Assembly (NCBI GenBank): GCA_945957495.1
Contig: CAMFLG010000118.1
Location: 1-8,298, forward strand
Source of the DNA: an uncultured Pseudorhodobacter sp.
GTDB taxonomy: Bacteria > Pseudomonadota > Alphaproteobacteria > Rhodobacterales > Rhodobacteraceae
Reading direction: 5' to 3'
DNA: 8,298 bases
Below are positions 1-6,315 of this stretch, piece by piece. The notes below the pieces were generated by a model that was given only the letters and a program-made list of their open reading frames with translations, made no database searches and was not told where the DNA came from. The number at the start of each line of letters is the position of its first letter. Position 1 is the first letter of the stretch. The position numbers and the translations under genes are program-made.

Positions 1-261
1 GTCATGGACCGTGAGTTCGAGTTCGCCCCGCTTGCCCTTGGCCTGCGCCACGGCAATCTCCGCATCGCGCCGTTCCATCGCCACCAGAACCTGCCCCGCC
101 GTCACCGCATCGCCCCGCCGCACCGTCAGGCTTTCCACCTGCGCCGTGGTGACGGGCGCGATCAGCACATAGTCGCCCTCCACATAGCCCGTCGCAAAGG
201 GCGGCGCCGGGGTGCAGGCGGAAAACAAGGCCGAAATCAAGGGGATGGAACATAGAAACAT
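1..261 (-). CDS. HlyD/YbhG-type membrane fusion (adaptor) lipoprotein, N-terminal part
   Basis: This is the first 87 codons of a secretion or efflux adaptor; the gene runs off the left edge of the window. The reading frame is open from an ATG at 261 to base 1. A hydrophobic leader is followed by a lipobox ending in FSAC, with Cys16 as the likely lipidated residue. Then comes a biotinyl-lipoyl-like segment (VTTAQVESLTVRRGDAV, then GQVLVAMERRDAEIAVAQA) typical of HlyD, where the helical hairpin would begin. A good ribosome binding site, GGGAAAGG on the minus strand (269-276), lies 7 bases before the start, inside the end of the regulator gene. The regulator stop is only 2 bases upstream, so the two are almost certainly one operon. 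With a CecR-like regulator in front, the best guess is the YbhG adaptor of an ABC exporter (YbhFSR type), but the ABC genes would lie outside the window. The n-region has no Lys or Arg, which is odd for a lipoprotein signal. Confidence 0.8.
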   Translation of the reverse strand, partial: MFLCSIPLISALFSACTPAPPFATGYVEGDYVLIAPVTTAQVESLTVRRGDAVTAGQVLVAMERRDAEIAVAQAKGKRGELELTVHD

Positions 262-263
262 CG

Positions 264-914
264 TCAGACCTTTCCCGTCGTGCCCAGCATGGCGTCAAGA
301 TGTACCAGCAAGACTGCCGCGATTTGCGCAGCCTCGCCTTGACCCAGCGCATCCCAGCCCATGCGCCGCGCCACGATTCTGTTGCCGATGCGGAAATACA
401 AAATCTGCCCGATAAAGCTGAACACCGACAATCGCACCGCATCGCTTTCCGGCGCGCAGCCACTGGCCAACCCCCACAGCGCACAGACGTTGCGATGCGT
501 GCCCTCCATGAACCCGGCATAGACCTGATCCACAATCGGGCTGTTTTCGGACACTTCGCGCAGCATGAACGACACCATCTCTGCCGCCTCTGCCTGACCC
601 AGGATGAACCCGATCACCCGCGCAAATCCCGCGTGCAGCAGCGCCCGCGCCTGATCCGGGCGCAGGTCTGCCGGAACCGGCGCCTGTTGCAGCACCGCCG
701 TCAGACGCTGCGCGAACTGCGCGCCGCAGGCCTGCCGCAACCCATCCTTGCCGCCAAAGTGATAGGCAATCGAGGCAACATTGGTCTTGGCCCGCGCCGC
801 GATTTCCCGCGTCGAAGTGGCGGCGAATCCTTTGCTGCCAAACAGGGCAACGCCCGCCGCGATCAACGCGGCGCGGGTGCCTTCGGGGGGTGTATCTGCG
901 CTTGTCTGGGCCAT
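264..914 (-). CDS. TetR-family transcriptional regulator, CecR/YbiH-like
   Basis: A 216-residue one-domain repressor with the standard TetR layout. The N-terminal DNA-binding part (about residues 12-60) has the helix-turn-helix around STREIAARAKTNVASIAYHF, and the signature YHFGGKDGL follows. The rest is a helical ligand-binding and dimerisation domain that resembles the CecR (DUF1956-type) C-terminal domain, with FILGQAEAAEMVSFMLRE and a late segment SFIGQILYFRIGN. I chose the ATG at 914. A longer frame opens with TTG at 929, but that codon lies inside the palindrome at 928-943, which is better explained as the operator. The gene is followed 2 bases later by a HlyD-type adaptor, as cecR is followed by ybhG in E. 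coli. By that analogy it would repress its own operon and release it when an inhibitory compound binds. The ligand cannot be read from the sequence. The family is certain; the CecR assignment rests on the C-terminal domain plus the neighbour. Confidence 0.88.
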   Translation of the reverse strand: MAQTSADTPPEGTRAALIAAGVALFGSKGFAATSTREIAARAKTNVASIAYHFGGKDGLRQACGAQFAQRLTAVLQQAPVPADLRPDQARALLHAGFARVIGFILGQAEAAEMVSFMLREVSENSPIVDQVYAGFMEGTHRNVCALWGLASGCAPESDAVRLSVFSFIGQILYFRIGNRIVARRMGWDALGQGEAAQIAAVLLVHLDAMLGTTGKV

Positions 915-927
915 GCGTTGCAATTTC

Positions 928-943
928 AATCAAACGATTGATT
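928..943. promoter_or_regulatory. Inverted repeat, probable TetR/CecR-type operator
   Basis: AATCAA and TTGATT form a perfect 6-bp inverted repeat around a 4-base centre (ACGA). The repeat ends 13 bases before the regulator ATG. An overlapping second repeat, TTGA-TTAAT-TCAA (938-950), extends the symmetrical AT-rich patch. TetR-family repressors usually bind short palindromes at their own promoter, so this is the natural operator for the regulator at 264-914. It also sits in the divergent region shared with the RND adaptor gene. The symmetry is seen directly; binding is inferred. Confidence 0.6.
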
Positions 944-997
944 AATTCAACAGAAAACATCCCCCTCAAAGGTAGCCCTCCCGGCCCTGCGTTGCAT

Positions 998-1028
998 TGT
1001 CGCAATCGTTCATGCTTTGTTTTAGAAT
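998..1028 (+). promoter_or_regulatory. Possible promoter for the RND adaptor-pump operon
   Basis: TAGAAT at 1023-1028 is a good -10-like hexamer (5 of 6 to TATAAT). TTGTCG at 998-1003 is a weak -35 match, with a 19-base spacer that is longer than ideal. The CAATCGTT motif shared with the operator falls inside the spacer, so the TetR regulator could act here. This would leave a leader of about 120 bases before the ATG at 1159. It is a weak prediction, because promoters in GC-rich alphaproteobacteria often deviate from this consensus. Confidence 0.25.
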
Positions 1029-1158
1029 TTCTGCGTCGCCGCATTGACGTTTCTGAATTTCCAGCCAACTCTGTTCAGTTGACTAAGTCTTTGCGCGCCC
1101 CGCCCGGGCTTATCTTGACGTTTCGCCGGGGCGTGGCCCCGACAAAGAGGTTCCTTGG

Positions 1159-2283
1159 ATGTCTTTCTTCACCGCACATCGCATCACCGCCGTGGTCGTT
1201 CTGGTCGCCGCGGGCGCATGGGTTGCCACTGGCAAATTCTCTTCCGTGGGCAGCGAAGAGGTTCACGCCGCCGCAGCCCCAGACTCCGCCGCAGCCGCCC
1301 CGGCCGAACCCGCCCCGCTTTTGCGCACAGTTGCCGCCGTGAAGCCGGAGTTTACCGATTTCGCCCGCGAAATCCGCCTTGCCGGCTCGACCGAGGCTGA
1401 CAAGATGGTGGTGCTTGCCGCGCGTTCAAACGGCATCGTCAATCAGCTGGGCGCGGTAAAGGGCGAAGGCATCGAGGCAGGCGCCATCGTGATGATGCTG
1501 GACGGGGCAGAAGTTGTCACGGCGGTAGAGACGGCCAAAGTCTCGCTGGCGCAAACGGCAGAGCAGTTGCGCGTGGGCGAGGCGCTGTACAAAAAGGGTA
1601 GCCTGCCGGAACTGGAGCTTTCAAACCGCCGCTCGGCCAATGCGGCGGCGGAATCGGCGCTGTCGCAGGCCAAGGCGGCGCTGGACCGTCTTGAACTCCG
1701 CGCGCCCTTCACCGGCACCGTGGATTCGGTCGATGTGGAACTGGGCGAATGGGTGCTGCAAGGCACGCCGGTCGCCACCATCCTGTCGCTGGACCCCATC
1801 GTGATCAAGGCAGAGGTCAGCGAACGCGATGTCGGCTACGTTCAGGTCGGCTCCAAGGCGAAGGTGCGCCTTGTCAACGGCACCGAAATGGAAGGCACCA
1901 TCCGCCATCTGGCCAAGCAAGCCTCGGAAAAGACCCGCACTTTCAAGGTCGAGGTCGATCTGCCGAACGCCGATCACGCCATCCCCTCGGGCATGACCGC
2001 CGAAGTCAGCCTGCTGACCGCACCGCAACCGGCACTGCGGATTCCGCGTTCGATCATCACCCTGTCCGACAAGGGCGTCATCGGTCTGCGCGTGGTGGGT
2101 GACGACAACAAGGCCGCCTTTGTGCCCGTCGATGTGATCGACGACGGCGAACAGGGCCTGGTCGTCACCGGCGTGCCGCAGGGCGTGCGCGTCATCGTCG
2201 CAGGGCAGGATCTGGTAAAAGACGGCGATGAGGTCGTCGTTTCGGAACTGACCCCGGCGCAGGTGATCGAGGCGCTGAAATGA
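1159..2283 (+). CDS. RND efflux transporter periplasmic adaptor (membrane fusion protein)
   Basis: A 374-residue adaptor that would link the inner-membrane RND pump encoded next to it to an outer-membrane channel. A single N-terminal hydrophobic segment (about 9-25) serves as anchor or uncleaved signal; it has no lipobox Cys. An Ala/Pro-rich linker follows (37-53). Next come the first half of the lipoyl-like domain (about 84-118, with GIVNQLGAVKGEGIEAG), a short helical hairpin (about 119-178), and the second lipoyl half with the family motif LRAPFTGTVDSV (180-191). The beta-barrel domain follows (about 212-287, ending SGMTAEVSL), then the membrane-proximal domain to the C-terminus. The start is supported by AAGAGG (1145-1150), 8 bases before the ATG. 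Its stop codon overlaps the pump's start (ATGA), so the two are translationally coupled. The short hairpin suggests a compact adaptor. The substrate cannot be told from the sequence. Confidence 0.93.
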   Translation: MSFFTAHRITAVVVLVAAGAWVATGKFSSVGSEEVHAAAAPDSAAAAPAEPAPLLRTVAAVKPEFTDFAREIRLAGSTEADKMVVLAARSNGIVNQLGAVKGEGIEAGAIVMMLDGAEVVTAVETAKVSLAQTAEQLRVGEALYKKGSLPELELSNRRSANAAAESALSQAKAALDRLELRAPFTGTVDSVDVELGEWVLQGTPVATILSLDPIVIKAEVSERDVGYVQVGSKAKVRLVNGTEMEGTIRHLAKQASEKTRTFKVEVDLPNADHAIPSGMTAEVSLLTAPQPALRIPRSIITLSDKGVIGLRVVGDDNKAAFVPVDVIDDGEQGLVVTGVPQGVRVIVAGQDLVKDGDEVVVSELTPAQVIEALK

Positions 2284-5200
2284 ACATTGTCGAACGTGCC
2301 ATCCGCAATTGGCGGCTGACGCTGTCCATTCTGGCCTTTCTGATCGTCGCGGGCGCCATGGCCTATGCGACGATCCCGAAAGAGGCCGAACCCGATGTTC
2401 AGATCCCGATCATCTATGTCTCGATGAGCCTGGACGGCATTTCGCCCGAAGACAGCGAACGCCTGCTCCTGCGCCCGTTGGAAAGCGCGCTGAAATCCAT
2501 TCAGGGGGTCAAAAAGATGACCGCCACCGCCTATCAGGGTGGCGGCAACGTGCTGTTGGAATTTCAGGCCGGGGCAGACCTTGCCAAGGCGAAATCCGAC
2601 GTGAAGGACAAGGTCGATGACGCCCGGCGTGATCTTCCGACCGAAATGGACGAACCCTCGGTGAACGAGGTCAATATCTCGGAATTCCCAGTGCTGGTTG
2701 TCACCCTGTCGGGCGATCTGCCCGAACGGGTGTTAACCAAAACCGCCCGCGAACTGCGCGACCGGATTGAAGGAGAGGTGCCCGGCGTTCTGGATGCCGC
2801 CCTGAAGGGCGTGCGCGATGATCTGGTAGAGATCGTCATTGATCCGGCCAAACTGTCGTCCTACGGCCTGCGCCCCGATACGATGATTGCGGGCTTCAAC
2901 GCCAACAACCGCCTGATCGCCGCAGGCGCGCTGGAGGGGGACGAGGGCCGCTACGCCATCAAGGTGCCCTCCCTGCTGGAAACCATCGACGATCTTGCCA
3001 ACCTGCCGGTGGTGGTCTCCAACAACGCCATCGTGCGGGTGAAAGACCTTGCCGAAATCCGCCCCACCCTGAAAGACCCTGACAGCATCACCCGGCTGGA
3101 TGGCAAATCCGCCGTCGCGATCGAAGTCTCCAAACGCACCGGCGCCAACCTGATCGACACCGTGGATGCGGTCAAAGCGATTACTGAATCCATGCAAGGC
3201 AAGATGCCCCCCGGCATCGAAGTGTCCTTCAGTCAGGATAAATCCATCAGCATCCGGCAACTGCTGTCTGATCTGCAAAACTCGGTTCTGACAGCCGTTG
3301 TGCTGGTGTTCATCATCATCCTTTACGCGCTGTCGGTGCGCGCCTCGATCCTGATCGGCCTTGCCATCCCCACCTCGTTCCTGATCGGCATTCTGGGCCT
3401 GCAACTGGCCGGGCTGACGGTGAACCTTGTGGTGCTGTTCAGCCTTATTCTGGCCGTTGGCATGTTGGTCGATGACGCCATCATCGTCGTCGAATACGCC
3501 GAACGCCGCATGAACGAAGGCATGGACAAACGCGACGCCTTCGCAGAGGCCAGCCACAAGATGGCGGGCCCGGTCATCGCCTCTACCCTGACCCGCATCG
3601 CCGCCTTCTCGCCGCTGCTGTTCTGGCCCGGCATTGTCGGCGAGTTCATGAAATACATGCCGATCACCCTGATCGCCACGCTGTCGGCCTCGATGCTCTA
3701 TGCGCTGATCTTCGTGCCCACGCTGGGTGCGCTGATCGCCAAGCCGTTCAAGCACCCGCCGCAGCACAAGGACGGCGCCTATATGTGGGTCGTGGGCAAG
3801 GCCATCCGCCACCCGTTCATCGTGCTGTTTCTGGCCATCGGCACGCTGGTTGCCGTGCCCTACACCTACGGCAAGATCGGCAATGGCGTGGAATTCTTCC
3901 CCAACGTCGAACCCGATTACGGCCTTCTCTATGTCAAGGCGCGCGGCAACCTGTCGATCAATGAAAAAGACGCCTTGGTGCGGCAGGCCGAACAACGCAT
4001 CCTCGGCTGGCCCGGCCTGAAGGCGGTTTACACCCGCGTCGGCAGCGGCGGCGGTGCCGGGAACGAGGCGCCGCCGGATGTGATCGGCACCATTCAATAT
4101 GAATTCGTCGATTGGCGCGAACGCAAACCCGCCAACGATATTCTCGCCGATCTGCGCGTGGCGATGGTGGGAATTCCCGGCGTGGACATCGAGGTTTCGG
4201 TGCCCGCCGCAGGCCCGCCCACCGGCAAGGCCATCCAGATTGAACTGTCTGCCGACGATCCCTCGGGCCTGAACGATGCCGCCCGCGCGATTGCGGAAAA
4301 GCTGAAATCCATCCCCAACGTCATCGACGTGGCCAACGGCCTGCCCCTGCCCGGCGTGGATTGGGAATTGCAGGTCGATCGCGGCGAAGCCGCCCGTTAT
4401 GGCGCCTCTCCCGGTGCCGTGGGGGCCGTGGTGCAGATGGTCACGTCCGGCCTGAAACTGTCCGACTACCGCCCCGCCGGTTCGGATGACGCGGTGGATA
4501 TCGTGCTGCGCCTGCCCTCCGATCAACGCACCATTTCCGCGCTGGATCAGTTGCGCATCGAAACCGAGGACGGCCCTGTGCCGATTTCAAACTTCGTCAC
4601 CCGCTCTGCCGCGCCCACCGTCGGCACCCTGACCCGGCTTGACGGATCGCGCACCGTCACCGTGCAGGCAGGCATCGCCCTGACCGAGGGTGTGCAGCCC
4701 GACGCCGTGCGCAAAGACGTGGCCGATATGCTGACCGCAGCGTTCCAGACCGACGGCTATGCCGAACAGGGCATCCGCTGGGCCATGGTGGGTGAGGACA
4801 AGGAACAGGCAGAGGCCGGGGCCTTCCTGGGCAAGGCCTTTGGTGCCGCGATCTTCCTGATCTTCGTGGTCCTTTTGGCGCAGTTCAACAAGTTCATCTC
4901 GGTGGGCCTTGTGCTGTCTGCCGTGATCATGTCCACCATCGGGGTGTTCCTGGGCCTGATGATCATGGGCCAACCCTTTGGCATCGTGATGACCGGCATC
5001 GGCGTCATCGCCCTCGCCGGGGTGGTGGTGAACAACAACATCGTGCTGATCTCGACATATGACGAGTTGCGGCATGAGGGCATGAACAAGATCGACGCCA
5101 TTCTGGAAACCTGCCGCGAACGCGCCCGCCCGGTGGTGCTGACGGCGCTGACCGCCATCTTTGGCGTGCTACCCATCGCCTTCGGCCTGAACCTTGAACT

Positions 5201-5402
5201 CCTCAGCCACGAAACCACCTTCGGCGCGCCGTCAACCCAATGGTGGATTTCGCTGTCCTCGGCCATCGTCTTTGGTCTGGCCTTCGCCACCATCCTGACG
5301 CTGATCGTCACGCCGTCGCTCTTGATGCTGGTCACGCGCGGCGACGGCCCGCGCAAATACCGCCGCTACTGGTTCCAGTTCTGGCGGCGCAAGGCCTACT
5401 GA
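2280..5402 (+). CDS. RND-family efflux pump, inner-membrane permease subunit
   Basis: A full-length 1040-residue proton-driven exporter of the AcrB-like (HAE1) superfamily, which works as a trimer in the inner membrane. The twelve-helix plan is visible. TM1 is at about 11-31, followed by a large periplasmic loop to about 335 and TM2-TM6 at about 337-487. TM7 is at about 512-532, followed by a second large loop that opens with the conserved GVEFFPNVEPD (from about 536) and runs to about 850. TM8-TM12 come last. TM4 has the paired acids of the proton relay (D398-D399 in VDDAIIVVEY). TM11 has the equivalents of AcrB R971 and T978 (R948 and T955 in RARPVVLT). At the position of AcrB K940 in TM10 there is Asn (N918 in VVVNNNIVLIS). 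It is coupled to the adaptor by a 4-bp overlap and ends 7 bases before a strong hairpin. No outer-membrane channel gene is present in the window. The substrate is unknown; drugs, lipids or solvents are all possible. Confidence 0.95.
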   Translation: MNIVERAIRNWRLTLSILAFLIVAGAMAYATIPKEAEPDVQIPIIYVSMSLDGISPEDSERLLLRPLESALKSIQGVKKMTATAYQGGGNVLLEFQAGADLAKAKSDVKDKVDDARRDLPTEMDEPSVNEVNISEFPVLVVTLSGDLPERVLTKTARELRDRIEGEVPGVLDAALKGVRDDLVEIVIDPAKLSSYGLRPDTMIAGFNANNRLIAAGALEGDEGRYAIKVPSLLETIDDLANLPVVVSNNAIVRVKDLAEIRPTLKDPDSITRLDGKSAVAIEVSKRTGANLIDTVDAVKAITESMQGKMPPGIEVSFSQDKSISIRQLLSDLQNSVLTAVVLVFIIILYALSVRASILIGLAIPTSFLIGILGLQLAGLTVNLVVLFSLILAVGMLVDDAIIVVEYAERRMNEGMDKRDAFAEASHKMAGPVIASTLTRIAAFSPLLFWPGIVGEFMKYMPITLIATLSASMLYALIFVPTLGALIAKPFKHPPQHKDGAYMWVVGKAIRHPFIVLFLAIGTLVAVPYTYGKIGNGVEFFPNVEPDYGLLYVKARGNLSINEKDALVRQAEQRILGWPGLKAVYTRVGSGGGAGNEAPPDVIGTIQYEFVDWRERKPANDILADLRVAMVGIPGVDIEVSVPAAGPPTGKAIQIELSADDPSGLNDAARAIAEKLKSIPNVIDVANGLPLPGVDWELQVDRGEAARYGASPGAVGAVVQMVTSGLKLSDYRPAGSDDAVDIVLRLPSDQRTISALDQLRIETEDGPVPISNFVTRSAAPTVGTLTRLDGSRTVTVQAGIALTEGVQPDAVRKDVADMLTAAFQTDGYAEQGIRWAMVGEDKEQAEAGAFLGKAFGAAIFLIFVVLLAQFNKFISVGLVLSAVIMSTIGVFLGLMIMGQPFGIVMTGIGVIALAGVVVNNNIVLISTYDELRHEGMNKIDAILETCRERARPVVLTALTAIFGVLPIAFGLNLELLSHETTFGAPSTQWWISLSSAIVFGLAFATILTLIVTPSLLMLVTRGDGPRKYRRYWFQFWRRKAY

Positions 5403-5409
5403 CGGCCCA

Positions 5410-5435
5410 CCCCAAGCGCGTCATTGCGCTTGGGG
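5410..5435 (+). terminator. Hairpin terminator after the RND operon
   Basis: CCCCAAGCGC pairs perfectly with GCGCTTGGGG (10 bp) around a 6-base loop (GTCATT), starting 7 bases after the pump stop codon. No run of T follows (the next bases are CATTCG), so it is not a textbook intrinsic terminator. It may instead act with Rho or protect the mRNA 3' end. Its position between a finished operon and a new regulator gene fits transcription ending here. Confidence 0.65.
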
Positions 5436-5449
5436 CATTCGCCCACTAG

Positions 5450-5463
5450 TTTCATATATGAAA
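5450..5463. promoter_or_regulatory. Perfect 14-bp palindrome, probable IclR operator
   Basis: TTTCATATATGAAA reads the same on both strands. It ends 5 bases before the GAGG ribosome binding site and 15 bases before the ATG of the IclR-family gene. IclR regulators commonly control themselves through such palindromes at their own promoter. Its TATATG core could overlap a -10 element; the nearest -35-like sequence, TTGGGG (5430-5435), lies in the terminator stem. Binding is inferred; the symmetry is exact. Confidence 0.65.
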
Positions 5464-5478
5464 TGAGTGAGGCGTTTG

Positions 5479-6279
5479 ATGTCCGAAACCGGCAATCCCA
5501 AATACACCGCCCCCGCCCTGGAAAAGGGGCTGGATATTCTGGAACTGCTGTCCACATCGGAAACCGGCTTTTCGCAATCCGAACTTGCCCGTGATCTGGG
5601 GCGTTCGGTGTCCGAGGTGTTCCGTATGCTGGTGGTGCTGCAGGACCGCGGCTATATCGCGCTGGATGCCGACACCAACCGCTATGTGCTGACCACGCTG
5701 CTGTTTGAAATCGCCCACCGCACACCGCTGATCCGCCGCCTGACCACCACCGCCGGGCCGCTGATGCGCGATCTGGCCCATGCCATCAACCAATCGGTTC
5801 ACCTTGCCGTGCTGACCGATGATTCCGTCCTGATCGCCGGGCAGGTGGACCCGCCCGCGCGCCATGTCATGTCGGTGCGTCTGGGCACAAGGGTCGATGT
5901 CTGGCGCGCCTCTTCTGGCCGGGTGATGATGGCCTATCAGCCAGAGTCGTTTCTGGCCGAAATGCTGCAACGCGCGCCGCTGCCCGAAGGCACCGACGAG
6001 GCGCAACTGCGCGCCGATCTGGCCGCAATCCGGCTGCGCGGGCATGAGATCGTGGACAGCTTTGTCATCCGCGGCGTCGTCAACATCTCGACCCCGATCA
6101 TCGACCACACTGGCGAGGCGATTGCCGCCCTGACGGTTCCGCATATCGAACGCTTTGGCGATCCGGTCAGCTTTGCCGATTGCTGCCTGCGCACCATCGA
6201 CACAGCCGCGCGCCTGACGCACAGTTTGGGCGGCGGCGTGGTTGGCAAAGCCCTGCCAGAGGCGTTCATTCGCAGCTAA
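5479..6279 (+). CDS. IclR-family transcriptional regulator
   Basis: A 266-residue DNA-binding regulator with the usual IclR two-domain layout. The N-terminal winged helix-turn-helix (about 11-72) contains ALEKGLDILELL, the recognition region FSQSELARDLGRSVSEVFRML and the wing GYIALDADTNRYVLT. The C-terminal effector-binding domain (about 80-250) carries family features such as the stretch RLGTRVDVWRASSGRVMMAY, the segment RGHEIVDSFVIRGVVNISTPI and the closing strand AIAALTVPH. I chose the ATG at 5479, because GAGG (5469-5472) sits 6 bases before it. A GTG four codons earlier would use that site as coding sequence. Members bind small metabolites, often aromatic or sugar acids, and control a nearby operon; the ligand here cannot be read. 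The palindrome just upstream suggests autoregulation. The downstream lipid genes follow after 36 bases on the same strand and could be co-transcribed. Whether they are targets is open. Confidence 0.92.
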   Translation: MSETGNPKYTAPALEKGLDILELLSTSETGFSQSELARDLGRSVSEVFRMLVVLQDRGYIALDADTNRYVLTTLLFEIAHRTPLIRRLTTTAGPLMRDLAHAINQSVHLAVLTDDSVLIAGQVDPPARHVMSVRLGTRVDVWRASSGRVMMAYQPESFLAEMLQRAPLPEGTDEAQLRADLAAIRLRGHEIVDSFVIRGVVNISTPIIDHTGEAIAALTVPHIERFGDPVSFADCCLRTIDTAARLTHSLGGGVVGKALPEAFIRS

Positions 6280-6315
6280 GGGCCGCGCCCAAGCCAGAAG
6301 GTCAAGGAAGCCTGA

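Larger units (their letters stand above)
915..1158. other. Divergent intergenic region between TetR regulator and RND adaptor
   Basis: About 244 bases with no credible gene. The region contains the operator-like palindrome (928-943) and a smaller inverted repeat ATTG-TCG-CAAT (996-1006). It also holds CAATCGTT at 1003-1010, which repeats 8 bases of the minus-strand reading of the operator, and a forward promoter candidate (998-1028). It is less GC-rich than the genes around it, especially between 915 and 1080. The stretch 1080-1140 has several TTGAC-like hexamers but no convincing -10 partner. Confidence 0.7.

Noticed and set aside
915..929. A longer TetR start at TTG (929) that would add five residues.
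   Set aside because: The TTG lies inside the palindrome, and the ATG at 914 already gives a complete TetR N-terminus.
295..1068. A 257-codon minus-strand frame overlapping the TetR gene and the intergenic region.
   Set aside because: It is out of frame with a clear TetR protein, rich in Arg and Gly, and runs through the operator region.
1079..1120. TTGACT (1079-1084) and TTGACG (1115-1120) as -35 elements for the adaptor gene.
   Set aside because: No acceptable -10 hexamer stands at 16-19 bases from either; the 1023-1028 hexamer is a better candidate, though still weak.
890..1342. A 150-codon plus-strand frame across the divergent region.
   Set aside because: It is Pro/Arg-rich, overlaps the operator and the real adaptor start in another frame, and shows no ribosome binding site or domain.
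2733..4526. A 597-codon open frame on the minus strand opposite the RND pump.
   Set aside because: It is a shadow frame of a GC-rich gene. The translation is dominated by Gly, His, Asp, Gln and Arg with no recognisable domain, while the opposite strand encodes a complete RND pump.
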